Part shown: positions 52,331 through 61,363 of the stretch, piece after piece
Layout: every line of letters starts with the position of its first letter
How positions within the stretch are numbered: position 1 is the stretch's first letter
Origin: Desulfurococcaceae archaeon MEX13E-LK6-19
Lineage (GTDB): Archaea; Thermoproteota; Thermoprotei_A; Sulfolobales; Desulfurococcaceae
Assembly: GCA_029637525.1 (NCBI GenBank)
Contig: CP072660.1
Coordinates: 955,612-1,019,611 of the forward strand
Reading direction: 5' to 3'
Length of the DNA stretch: 64,000 bases
Made by a program: the position numbers and the translations under genes
The notes under the pieces: model-generated
Told to the model about the DNA's origin: nothing
What the model saw: only the letters and a program-made list of their open reading frames with translations
Database searches by the model: none

Positions 52331-53842
52331 ATGAGCGGTGAGGGTACTTTCAAGAAAAGCGTAGGAAAGATAAAGAGTACTCTCCGTCTTTATCCAGTAA
52401 AAGTAGCTCTAGTACTAGTTTTGCCCAGTCTAGTGCTTTACCTGTTCTTCATGATATGGCCTATAATGTTCTCTGTATATCTCGCATTTACTGATGCCAA
52501 CAACTACAACATAGCGCCCAGTCCTACAAAGCTTCAATCACTCTACGAGCTTCGAGAAAACATCACATCTAAACTTGATGAAAATAAAGAACTCATACAA
52601 AACTATGCACGCGAAGCAAAAACGCTGATTGAATCTATACAAAGCGATCTTAGCGCTCTTCGTGAATACCTCATTGAAGTAAACGAAACAGGAGGACAAG
52701 TGGATACAACAATTATAAGACAGTATTTAGAGAGCATACAAGATAAAATGGATAAACTTGTTGTTATAGTTAAGGATGAAAACACGTTCTTCCTAAGATA
52801 CAAGCCTATTGGGGAAAACGTGAGTACAGCTAACTCAGTCTTCCAGGAAAAACTTGTCGCCAAATTACAGACAATAGTATACTTCCCTCTAGGCGGAGCT
52901 GAGCTGACAAAAGAGGATATAGCAGAGATAATAAGTGGAATCGATATAATAGTTAGTTCACTGAAGAAAGCATATGATGGATTTAATGTTGTGATTACCG
53001 ATTATGAATCCTTTAAGAAAGGTGTTGTGAAAGACATAGATGAAGAAATAGACAAGCTTACACTACACTTTGTTGGGACAGAAAATATCGAGAAACTATT
53101 TACAGACGCGAGATTTGTCTACTCAATATTGAAGACATTGTTGTTCGTAGCTACAAGCGTTCCATTAAAAGTAGCTGTGGGCGTTGCACTTGCATTATTC
53201 TTTTCAACACCATATGTATACGGTAGAAAGGTTATGAGGGCATTGTTGTTAACTCCATGGGCTTTGCCGGTACTATTATCAGTAACGACCTGGAGAATGT
53301 TGTTCCTACCACGTGAGGGAGTTATGGCCAAACTCTTCTCAAGCATCACAGGAACAAGTTTCGAGATATTCACCAACGAATGGCATGCATTCATTGTATA
53401 CAATATTGTTGAAATGTGGCTTGCATACCCATTCATAATGACTGTTGTTATGGGTGCTATAGCAGGGATCCCCAAAGAGATCATAGAAGCATCATATATT
53501 GACGGCGCTGGTCCCTGGCTGAGATTCCGAAAGATAATACTACCAGAAGTAGCTAGCTCAATAATGTTTGTAACAATACTCACTACTGGTGCAAGCCTGC
53601 AAGCATTTATGGTTCCTCTACTGATTAACGGAGGAGGTCCAACGGGTACAATTAATATATTCGGGCTCCCGCCGAAGATAGGTAATCTGAACGAAATGCT
53701 TATCCTCTTTGGCTATAACAGGGCGTATATTGATCGTGAATATGGTTATGCTGCTGCAGCCTACTTGATAGCGGTTCTATTCCTAATGGTCTATGTCATG
53801 ATATGGTTTAAGTACATTAAACCCAAGGGTGAGGAACGATGA
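52331..53842 (+). CDS. malF: Maltodextrin ABC transporter permease (MalF-like) with long helical loop
   Basis: About 503 residues. TM1 (about 24-51) is followed by a loop of about 215 residues, largely predicted coiled coil (many Leu/Ile heptads with Glu and Lys), before TM2 begins near 270. The usual binding-protein-dependent permease core follows, including the EAA loop IPKEIIEASYIDGAGPWLRFRKI that contacts the ATPase. ATG 52331 is used because GAGGT lies at the correct distance; a GTG at 52268 would add 21 residues. Overlaps the second permease gene by four bases (ATGA). Confidence 0.9.
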   Translation: MSGEGTFKKSVGKIKSTLRLYPVKVALVLVLPSLVLYLFFMIWPIMFSVYLAFTDANNYNIAPSPTKLQSLYELRENITSKLDENKELIQNYAREAKTLIESIQSDLSALREYLIEVNETGGQVDTTIIRQYLESIQDKMDKLVVIVKDENTFFLRYKPIGENVSTANSVFQEKLVAKLQTIVYFPLGGAELTKEDIAEIISGIDIIVSSLKKAYDGFNVVITDYESFKKGVVKDIDEEIDKLTLHFVGTENIEKLFTDARFVYSILKTLLFVATSVPLKVAVGVALALFFSTPYVYGRKVMRALLLTPWALPVLLSVTTWRMLFLPREGVMAKLFSSITGTSFEIFTNEWHAFIVYNIVEMWLAYPFIMTVVMGAIAGIPKEIIEASYIDGAGPWLRFRKIILPEVASSIMFVTILTTGASLQAFMVPLLINGGGPTGTINIFGLPPKIGNLNEMLILFGYNRAYIDREYGYAAAAYLIAVLFLMVYVMIWFKYIKPKGEER

Positions 53843-54732
53843 CAAAAATTACGCAAGCCACATCGGTCATTAGACATGGTATAGGCTTTTTACTTACAAC
53901 AATAGGTATGAGGATAATATTGACTGTACTCGGCATGCTAATAGTTTTCGCACTTCTCTATCCAGTAATATTCGTTGTATTGACGTCATTGATTAAAGGA
54001 CAGGTTATTGTGACGAGTTTTGAAGACATAGAGAGATTCGGTTTATCCTTAGAACACTATTATAGTGCGATCTCGGAAGAGGGATTTGTTAGGGCATTCA
54101 CGACAAGTATGTTAGTGGCGTTCATGAATATACTAATATCAGTCCTGGCAATAACGCCTGCAGCATACGCTTTCTCGAGATTCAAATTCTGGGGTAAAGA
54201 CACGTTACTATACACATACCTTATTCTAAGCCAGATTGGTGGAGGATTCGGTATTGCAGCAGTAATAGCACTCTACGTATTCTTCTTAAAGCTACAAGTA
54301 ATGGGCTTGCCTATGCTAGGAAACCCATTTGTACTACCTCTAGTCTACACGGCTGGCGCAGTACCATTCCAGACATGGTTGATAAAGAACTACTTCGATT
54401 CAATACCACGTGATCTCGATGAAGCAGCATTTATTGATGGAGCAAGCTGGAGCATGATAGTATTCAAAGTAATACTACCCACTTCAAGACCAGCGATGAT
54501 AGTGATAGCGTTATTTGCGTTCATGGGGGCGTGGGGAGACTTCATTATAGCGAGTTTCCTCAGGGTAAGAACACTTGGAGCCTTCATCTACGAGACTGCA
54601 GCCGGACAGACAATATACTGGGCAGATTTTGCTGCTAGAACAATAATCTATGCAATACCCATAATCATACTATATGCTGTAGCTCAGAAGTACATTGGAG
54701 AAGCGATGGCTAGAGGAGCAGTGAAGAGATAA
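53839..54732 (+). CDS. malG: Maltodextrin ABC transporter permease (MalG-like)
   Basis: 297 residues with six membrane helices and the EAA loop IPRDLDEAAFIDGASWSMIVFKVILP near residues 190-215. It forms the transmembrane channel with the preceding permease; the ATG overlaps its stop, so the two are translationally coupled. Binding protein, MalF and MalG are thus one plus-strand operon starting at the pullulanase-binding protein promoter. The ATPase is encoded elsewhere in the cluster. Confidence 0.92.
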   Translation: MTKITQATSVIRHGIGFLLTTIGMRIILTVLGMLIVFALLYPVIFVVLTSLIKGQVIVTSFEDIERFGLSLEHYYSAISEEGFVRAFTTSMLVAFMNILISVLAITPAAYAFSRFKFWGKDTLLYTYLILSQIGGGFGIAAVIALYVFFLKLQVMGLPMLGNPFVLPLVYTAGAVPFQTWLIKNYFDSIPRDLDEAAFIDGASWSMIVFKVILPTSRPAMIVIALFAFMGAWGDFIIASFLRVRTLGAFIYETAAGQTIYWADFAARTIIYAIPIIILYAVAQKYIGEAMARGAVKR

Positions 54733-54765
54733 AGTATTGAAGCAAAAGAGGCTACGTTAGAAATG

Positions 54766-56400
54766 TTACATTAAAGCTTTTTCGTAAGCTTTCTCTGCTA
54801 TTCTTGCTGCAGCATCCCATGAAAACTCTCTTGCTCTCCTAATACATGACTCTCTTATCTTCCATGGAGCCTCGGGGTTCTTTAAGAGTAGACTAGATAG
54901 TTCCTCGTCGTCAATTCTCTCAATAAGTCTTTTCCATTCGGGAGACCATGGCTTAATGTAGCCTGCCTCCATGAACAACAACATATTAGATAAAGCCTTA
55001 GCTAGCTCTGTTGGGTTACCGGGGCTTACAAGTATACCTGTACCAAGAACACCATGCTCTCTTATATCAAGTACTGTCTCTGATAATCCACCAGTTCTAC
55101 TTGCTACAACTGGTGTGCCGGACGCCATAGCCTCTAGAGCCATTATACCAAATGGCTCGAACAAACTGGGTGCCGCCATTACATCAGCTGCTATGTGCGC
55201 CGTAACAAAAAGCTTCTTTGCAATACCGAAAACAGGCCTAATATTGTCTCTATAAATTCTAGCATAGTCAATTATCGTCTTCATTAGATCGATATGACCG
55301 CCTACGGGCAATGGGAATAAGAGTATTCGTGCTTCGGGAACTCTAAATAATAGTGTATCCAAGGCCTTAATGAAGATACTCCATCCTTTCTGCTCTGTGA
55401 GTCTACCAGTCATTATAACTAGTGGACCCGTTTTAGTGAATGGATGGAGACGACCTCTCCCCATGAAGGGGTATTTGTCAACACTCTTTACTATAGTTTC
55501 AGCGTCTTTATTCGAAATTATTGGTTCATTTGTATCGAATACCTCGTTGAGTCTAGTCAGTAGAGTGTCGCGTATTGTTTTCCTATCTTTCAATGGATCG
55601 CCGGAAAGTTTGTTGGAGAACAAGGGGTTACTAGTGATGTTTTCTTTATAGATTTTCTCAAGACTCCAGTCAGTACCATTATATATGACTGTAGCTTTAT
55701 CCTTGAGTTCCCACCCGACATAGGATAAGACGTCGACGAGATAATGCTTGCTAACAGTTGCAATTACATCTGCAAGAATACAGCCCAAACGCTCGAGATC
55801 ATTATGAGCGAGATCAATTATTTCCTTTATGCTAAGCATTTTCTGTGTGCTATTAATTTTTATTGGTATCTGTACATCCAGTGAAATTCCTAGACTCTGT
55901 GGATCTAGACCAGTGATCCTTTTGTGGGATAGGAGGTGTATTTGGTATAGAAACCTGGTTTTATTTCCTAGGATGGTCTTGAGGATAAGTAGTGATGGAA
56001 TTGTATGCCAGTCGTTACAATGAATGATATCTGGTACATTGTTTGTTTTCAAAGCATGTATTGCATATAGAGAAACAGCTTTGGCGTAGTCTCTTATCTT
56101 TTCATACAAGATATCCTGGTCATAGACCTTCTTGTTATCTAGGATATTACTTGACAATAGGATATGTGGAGGAGTAATATCATCAACTCTATATGCTTTA
56201 TAGTCTTCTTTCTCAAAAACAAGTGATAGTTTGTGTTTACTGGTAAAAGCATTATTGAGTATAACACCGTGGCTAGGCATTATAATTTCTACATCGTGAC
56301 CCTTCTTTACAAGAGCTTCTCCGAGACTTGGTGGTACCTCGCCTAAACCACCTATTTTGACTATCCTCTTTGATTCAAATGTTAGCATCCATATTTTCAT
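54766..56400 (-). CDS. glgA: Glycogen synthase (GT5)
   Basis: 544 residues of the bacterial/archaeal GT5 type. The N-terminal KxGGLGE sugar-nucleotide motif is present as VKIGGLGEVPPSLGEAL (15-31), together with DIIHCNDWHTIPSLL, VIMTGRLTEQKGW near 330 and LFEPFGIMALEAMASGTPVVASRTGGLSE with the catalytic Glu pair near 410. It extends alpha-1,4-glucan with ADP- or UDP-glucose. No ADP-glucose pyrophosphorylase or GlgB-type branching enzyme gene lies in the window; a GH57 member could take the branching role. It follows the 4-alpha-glucanotransferase by three bases, so they are one transcript. Confidence 0.92.
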   Translation of the reverse strand: MKIWMLTFESKRIVKIGGLGEVPPSLGEALVKKGHDVEIIMPSHGVILNNAFTSKHKLSLVFEKEDYKAYRVDDITPPHILLSSNILDNKKVYDQDILYEKIRDYAKAVSLYAIHALKTNNVPDIIHCNDWHTIPSLLILKTILGNKTRFLYQIHLLSHKRITGLDPQSLGISLDVQIPIKINSTQKMLSIKEIIDLAHNDLERLGCILADVIATVSKHYLVDVLSYVGWELKDKATVIYNGTDWSLEKIYKENITSNPLFSNKLSGDPLKDRKTIRDTLLTRLNEVFDTNEPIISNKDAETIVKSVDKYPFMGRGRLHPFTKTGPLVIMTGRLTEQKGWSIFIKALDTLLFRVPEARILLFPLPVGGHIDLMKTIIDYARIYRDNIRPVFGIAKKLFVTAHIAADVMAAPSLFEPFGIMALEAMASGTPVVASRTGGLSETVLDIREHGVLGTGILVSPGNPTELAKALSNMLLFMEAGYIKPWSPEWKRLIERIDDEELSSLLLKNPEAPWKIRESCIRRAREFSWDAAARIAEKAYEKALM

Positions 56401-56403
56401 GAA

Positions 56404-58362
56404 CTAGTTCACCGTACTACTATTAGTTTTCATGAATACTAGTCTTATTGTTTGTCTAAATTCGTCTCCTGGAGACAACATAATCCTGTATACAGGCATT
56501 ATGCCCAGGCCTTCGAAATTCTCTTGGATTCCCTTCTCTGTTCTAGAAGGCATGTTTATTGGTGAAACCCAGAACTCCGTCTTACTGCTTGTCTCGAGTA
56601 CAACGTCACGCATTACAGGTGATTTGAGGATTAACGTGTTTGTCTCGCCTATCCATTTATCGTTAATAGGTTTGTCGACCCCATTGACGGTATAACCGAC
56701 AAAACCTACTTCCTTCTTAAGACGGGGTAGTTTTGGTGCTAACGTGAATTCTATTCCAAGTCTTGCATCAATGTATGCCTTGCCTTGATTCTCAATCTTG
56801 TAAGATATAATGATACCTGGCTCACTTGGATCGAATTTTATTCTCTTCTCGACAAACACTTCTACGGGCTGAGCTCCTTCTGGATAGTAATGACCTAGAG
56901 TTCTCAGTATAAGCGTGTTGTCTTCAAGAATAGGCTTGTACTCTGCAAGGGCTAGATCGCTTTTATCAATAAATGGTGTATTATTGATCCAGTCATCAAT
57001 TGTTGCATAGGGTGCCCATAAATGTTCTCTAAGACTGACTCTACGGTACCAATCAGCTCTAAACCCGGTTCCATCTAGGTAGGGTTCTTGGTATCTTGTC
57101 ATTGTGTTCAGTAGATTGTGTTCAAAACCATGTTCTTTATAGTCGAGCTCGAATAGTGTTCCTCCATCGCTTGGTTTGAAATAAGCGTTTATTAAAGGTG
57201 TTTCCACAAGGATCTCTGGCTTCCCATCGTAATCGAAGTCCGTTCTTGTTATAATGACTTTTGATTCGCCATAGTATTCCATAGCTTCTTCAGCATGTAC
57301 TTCAGCTTTTATCAAGTTTTCATAAAGGGCTTGTCTAAGTGGTGTTAAGTATATTCCTCCGAAAAGACCGTGCCAGAAAGCATCATTACATTGTCCTAGG
57401 TGGTATAGTCTCCATATGTCTTCGCTTGTGACATTGGCTTGCTTTAGCTTCATACGTACTCGAAGCATTTTCTTATGGAGATTATTGCTCTCCCTGTATT
57501 TGATTAGAAAGTTCCTGAAGAATCCTCCACTCCACTCAAGCATTTTGTCATAGCTGCCTGAAGGTAGGTAGATTAGTCCTTTAACACCGTATTTCTCGAG
57601 ATAAGTTGATGGATGTATTGTTTCTATTTCGTGTCTTAGCCTACGTAGTTTACTAAAGAACCCTATGAGCCATTCCCTAGCCCATTTAGGATCATGCCAC
57701 TCACCGAATTTTTCTGCATCACTACCCCATAGCATGTACCTATCTCCTTTTTCATCGGCTCTACTGAGCATGTAGTTGAAAACTTCTTCATGGCTTCTCC
57801 ATGGGAGAATGTACCTCAATTGAGTATCTATGAATAATATTTTTAGTGGGTGTCCTCCATCTTCTGTGATCCATGCATATAAGGAATCATTGCCTCCCCT
57901 ACCGCCTCTATATAGGGTGCTATCATCTACAACAACGTATTCTATACCGTTACGTGCTAAAGGCTCTGGTAGACCGGGCTCCCAAACACGCTCTGGTAGC
58001 CACATGCCCTTGGGTTTGAACCCAAAGATCCTGTTGAACACCTTAATGTATTCCTTAACCTGGTAGTACCTATCCTCAGGCGGTAGCAGGGGTAGTATTG
58101 CTTCACCAATACTTCCTGCTAAAAGCTCTATGGTTCCGTGTTCGGCAAGCTTAGCTATACCATCAATCCATTCAGGGTATCTCTCATTCATTTCAAGAAG
58201 TAAAGGTCCACTGATATGGACGGCGATTTTTATGTCAGTGAACATCTTGAAGATATCTAACAGCAACTTGTAGGAGTTGTTATAGATCTTCTCTAGAATC
58301 CACTCAAGTTGCCCTGTTGGTTGATGGAAGTGTATAATAAATATGAAGTTTATCTTGGGCAA
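56404..58362 (-). CDS. GH57 4-alpha-glucanotransferase
   Basis: 652 residues. The sequence follows the Thermococcus litoralis 4-alpha-glucanotransferase throughout: INFIFIIHFHQPTGQLEWI at the start, GMWLPERVWEP with nucleophile Glu124, SDAEKFGEWHDP with acid/base Asp215, AQCNDAYWHG-like QCNDAFWHGLFGGIYL near 335, and a beta-sandwich C-terminal domain. These residue numbers match Glu123 and Asp214 of that enzyme within one, which supports TTG 58362 (GGGTG six bases upstream) over the ATG at 58455, whose 31-residue leader is unlike the family. It transfers maltooligosaccharide units, probably tailoring glycogen or imported dextrins. Confidence 0.9.
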   Translation of the reverse strand: MPKINFIFIIHFHQPTGQLEWILEKIYNNSYKLLLDIFKMFTDIKIAVHISGPLLLEMNERYPEWIDGIAKLAEHGTIELLAGSIGEAILPLLPPEDRYYQVKEYIKVFNRIFGFKPKGMWLPERVWEPGLPEPLARNGIEYVVVDDSTLYRGGRGGNDSLYAWITEDGGHPLKILFIDTQLRYILPWRSHEEVFNYMLSRADEKGDRYMLWGSDAEKFGEWHDPKWAREWLIGFFSKLRRLRHEIETIHPSTYLEKYGVKGLIYLPSGSYDKMLEWSGGFFRNFLIKYRESNNLHKKMLRVRMKLKQANVTSEDIWRLYHLGQCNDAFWHGLFGGIYLTPLRQALYENLIKAEVHAEEAMEYYGESKVIITRTDFDYDGKPEILVETPLINAYFKPSDGGTLFELDYKEHGFEHNLLNTMTRYQEPYLDGTGFRADWYRRVSLREHLWAPYATIDDWINNTPFIDKSDLALAEYKPILEDNTLILRTLGHYYPEGAQPVEVFVEKRIKFDPSEPGIIISYKIENQGKAYIDARLGIEFTLAPKLPRLKKEVGFVGYTVNGVDKPINDKWIGETNTLILKSPVMRDVVLETSSKTEFWVSPINMPSRTEKGIQENFEGLGIMPVYRIMLSPGDEFRQTIRLVFMKTNSSTVN

Positions 58363-58433
58363 TAGATGCACCCTAAACAAAAAAGCGTTGTTTAAAAAAT
58401 AAAAACAGTTCGATTTACGCCAGGCAGATAGGA

Positions 58434-59582
58434 TTACTTGCTTATTCCGAGCCAATCTAGTAGTTTGTAGTAGGCAACTATCTTTGCTATAGCCTTGGCG
58501 TTGTATGGACCTGGGTTCTTCATGTAGAATGCGTTTACCTCGTATACTGTGCCTTTAACGCCTCTGTCCACAGCGATCTTGCCTAGTCTTGCAAGGTCTA
58601 CTAGTAGTCCTGCTAGAGCTGGGCTGTCGTTTATTCTCGCGTTAATGTATAGTTCGTCTTTGAGATTGTTGAATGTTAGGTATTCTAGGTGCATTGCAAC
58701 GTATTTCTTGTCTCCAATGGGCTCTAGGTAGCCTGTTGGCTTAATGTAGTGTGGTGCATCATAGCCTAGTATGTCTTCAACTATGGTGCTCTTCGTTGTT
58801 TCCTTCATTACGTTTCTCTCTGGTATATCTAGGGCAAGGAAGTCTGTATTGCCTCCAATGTTGAACTGTACGACATATTGTACAATTCTGTTCCTTTCTG
58901 CCATGTGCTCAAGTAAGTCAGCTGTTAATGGGGTTGCACCAGTGGCACCATCGTCTCCAAACACTACTGCACCATACTTCTCATAGAGTTCAATGAATGC
59001 TCTATCGTTAGCTATTGGTACTGGTATAGCGTTGACGAAAGCTGCTCTCTTATGCTCTCTAGAATATAGTGCTACGGCATAGGCGTATGCTTGTGTAGCA
59101 CTGAGCCCTCCCTTGTCTCTGTGAATAGTGTACTCTAGCATTGATAGTTCGTTAAATGGTTTGGCGGGTTCTGTTGTAATGACATTAATAACCACGTCGA
59201 CATCAAGGGATTTCCATTCGTCGACAAGCTTCATAATGGCTTCGTGTACGCTCATTCTATCATCGAGACCGCGTGGCTTGAATGGTAGTCCTCTTAGGCT
59301 TCCAAGGTGGATACCTTCACGTACCTCTATGTCCTTAAGTGTCTCAGGGATAGGTAGTATATCACCAACAAGTTTTTTAGCAACCTCATAGATACTCTTA
59401 CCAACCTTATCAGCATCAACATCATATGCAGCAACAATTTCTATATCCTCAGGCTTGTAAGGCAAATTATATTTCGCTAGAGGGACACCAAAAGGCTTTA
59501 TCTCTCCAGTCTTCAGCCTCTCAACACCTACAGCAAAATGCGAGGCGACCATACCCTGACCTAAAATAACTACTCTAATCAC
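58434..59582 (-). CDS. ino1: myo-Inositol-1-phosphate synthase
   Basis: About 382 residues. It converts glucose-6-phosphate to inositol-1-phosphate with internal NAD. The N-terminal Rossmann motif RVVILGQGMVASHFAVGVERL, the VVINVITTEPAKPFNELS region, GDDGATGATPLTADLLEH with the NAD-phosphate contacts and NFNIGGNTDFL-like FNIGGNTDFLAL are all present. In hyperthermophilic archaea the product feeds inositol phospholipids and the thermolyte di-myo-inositol phosphate. GTG 59582 fits GGAGGTG at eight bases; GTG 59588 would sit too close. An inverted repeat and TATA element lie upstream. Confidence 0.92.
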   Translation of the reverse strand: MIRVVILGQGMVASHFAVGVERLKTGEIKPFGVPLAKYNLPYKPEDIEIVAAYDVDADKVGKSIYEVAKKLVGDILPIPETLKDIEVREGIHLGSLRGLPFKPRGLDDRMSVHEAIMKLVDEWKSLDVDVVINVITTEPAKPFNELSMLEYTIHRDKGGLSATQAYAYAVALYSREHKRAAFVNAIPVPIANDRAFIELYEKYGAVVFGDDGATGATPLTADLLEHMAERNRIVQYVVQFNIGGNTDFLALDIPERNVMKETTKSTIVEDILGYDAPHYIKPTGYLEPIGDKKYVAMHLEYLTFNNLKDELYINARINDSPALAGLLVDLARLGKIAVDRGVKGTVYEVNAFYMKNPGPYNAKAIAKIVAYYKLLDWLGISK

Positions 59583-59638
59583 TCCCACATCACCTCCTGA
59601 GCTTTTAAATAAGATTATATATCTATATAGAGAGATAC

Positions 59639-59660
59639 TTTTTCCAAAGCCTTGGAAAAA
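59639..59660. promoter_or_regulatory. Inverted repeat upstream of the ino1 TATA box
   Basis: TTTTTCCAA (59639-59647) and TTGGAAAAA (59652-59660) are perfect 9-base arms around AGCC. The repeat lies next to an AT-rich TATA region (about 59617-59632) that would start the ino1 message near 59597. A second palindrome, AGTGATCACT, is at 59681-59690. These positions suit an operator, although a terminator or hairpin for the upstream GH57 gene, which ends at 59802, is another reading. Confidence 0.4.
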
Positions 59661-59801
59661 TTGCCACTCTCTAAAATGCTAGTGATCACTTATAAATATT
59701 ACTCATCATTAATAGAAAACATGTATAGATACAGAATCCTTTTTCCTATATGTTGTTAAAAATACTTCATAATACATTGTATCAATAGATCCCTATTGGG
59801 T

Positions 59802-61346
59802 TTATAATTCAAAATATCTTCTTAATATACTGAGTAATTTATTTCTCTTTTCTTCAGCAGGCAATCTCTCCCTAGCGATCTCATCGATTTCTTTAGCAAG
59901 ATCATCTAGTGCAAATATATTTCTCAGCCAATTTTGTATATCGCCTCTATGTAAATGATATAATACTGACTCCAGTGGTATATGCTCGAGTTTCTCTATA
60001 AACTCCTTTATGCTATTGGCTTTAACCCATAGATATTCTCCTTCTCTCCTATGGAAATGAAATGCTTTATCGTCTGGTAGAATTATTCTAAGCGCGATTT
60101 TCTTGGGGTTCTTTCTCAGCTCTTCCGCTATCTTCATTGTCAGTATGGAGAGAGCTTGTACAAGTATGGCATAGGCGTCTGGCGCGTTCTTGTATGGGCT
60201 GAAGTAGCTATGTACCTGCTCTATTGACCCGAATTTTGTTGCGATGTAATAGTAGTGGTCACTTATAGTCATGAGCTTCCAAAGTCTAGTTAACTCTGGT
60301 TTATTGATGGCTTTTATATAGGGTCTTAAATCAATCAACATCTTGAATGCATTACGTTGCATGTGGTTACCAAGCCAAGCGGATATATCCCTCTCATCGG
60401 CCCAGCTAATGGTACTCCATGGGGGCACGTCTATTACATCGCGTACGGGGTGCTTGAATGCTGCTTCGCTGGGTGTTGAAGTATAGAGGTTCATCCATTT
60501 GAGTATCTCTCCTGGCAACCACTTCAAGAACTCGTATATACCCGTCTCAGGCCAATGGTGCTCGCCAAATGTCTCATAGTCTATTGCAATGAAGATCACG
60601 TCTCCAGGTGTAGCGGCTAGCCACGATGCGTACTTGTCCGCTGTAAGAGGGTATTGGTCCCAGTTTCTATCACTAAACCTATATCCTATGTCATCGCTGA
60701 GTCTATAGTTTCGTGTTAGAACCCTGATATCGCTGCCATAGGCTTTGTACACGTAATTCGGTGATCTCCACCCTAGAACCCAGTCAACACCCTCTGTAAG
60801 CATAACTTTATAGCCAAGACTATGGAAGAACCCGGCTATGTCGTTATTGTACATGAACTCTGTGTTCTCGATAGAAACAGGCTCTACACCAAATAGTTCT
60901 TTCACCAATTTCCTATGCTCCAAAACTTGTTCTCTAAGCTCATCGAAATCAGGTGGAATAAAAGCTGCTAGGCTATGATAGTAGGTTTGCTCAATAATCT
61001 CAACCATGCCTGTGTCTACGGCTTCCTTGAATAAATCAATTACACGTGGAGCCCATCTAGACGCCTGCTCGATAAATACACCACTAATACTATAACTCAC
61101 TTTGAAAGGCTTGTATGAATTCTTGTACTTCTTTATGTTCTCTATGATAATACTTGTCGCAGGTATATAGCATCGTGCACTAGCTCTCTCCATAACAAGC
61201 TTATTCAACCCATTATCAAGTATAGCTTCTTCTAGATCCCTGTAGCTTAGATTACCACGTAAACCTTTCTCTAAGAGTTTCTCATAGGCTCTTCTATCAA
61301 GTCTATACGGCTGATGCACTTCAAACATGAATACTACATCAGGCAT
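59802..61346 (-). CDS. GH57 alpha-amylase-like protein
   Basis: 514 residues, no signal peptide. GH57 regions: FEVHQPYRLD at the start, SIENTEFMYNNDI (candidate nucleophile Glu163, with Glu160 nearby) and AIDYETFGEHHW with acid/base Asp256. The order and spacing are those of the shorter archaeal GH57 alpha-amylases such as the Methanocaldococcus one. A C-terminal helical domain completes it. It probably trims cytoplasmic alpha-glucans. It is 17 bases downstream of the maltokinase-like gene in the same direction. Confidence 0.87.
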   Translation of the reverse strand: MPDVVFMFEVHQPYRLDRRAYEKLLEKGLRGNLSYRDLEEAILDNGLNKLVMERASARCYIPATSIIIENIKKYKNSYKPFKVSYSISGVFIEQASRWAPRVIDLFKEAVDTGMVEIIEQTYYHSLAAFIPPDFDELREQVLEHRKLVKELFGVEPVSIENTEFMYNNDIAGFFHSLGYKVMLTEGVDWVLGWRSPNYVYKAYGSDIRVLTRNYRLSDDIGYRFSDRNWDQYPLTADKYASWLAATPGDVIFIAIDYETFGEHHWPETGIYEFLKWLPGEILKWMNLYTSTPSEAAFKHPVRDVIDVPPWSTISWADERDISAWLGNHMQRNAFKMLIDLRPYIKAINKPELTRLWKLMTISDHYYYIATKFGSIEQVHSYFSPYKNAPDAYAILVQALSILTMKIAEELRKNPKKIALRIILPDDKAFHFHRREGEYLWVKANSIKEFIEKLEHIPLESVLYHLHRGDIQNWLRNIFALDDLAKEIDEIARERLPAEEKRNKLLSILRRYFEL

Positions 61347-61363
61347 AAGTACACCTCAACATC

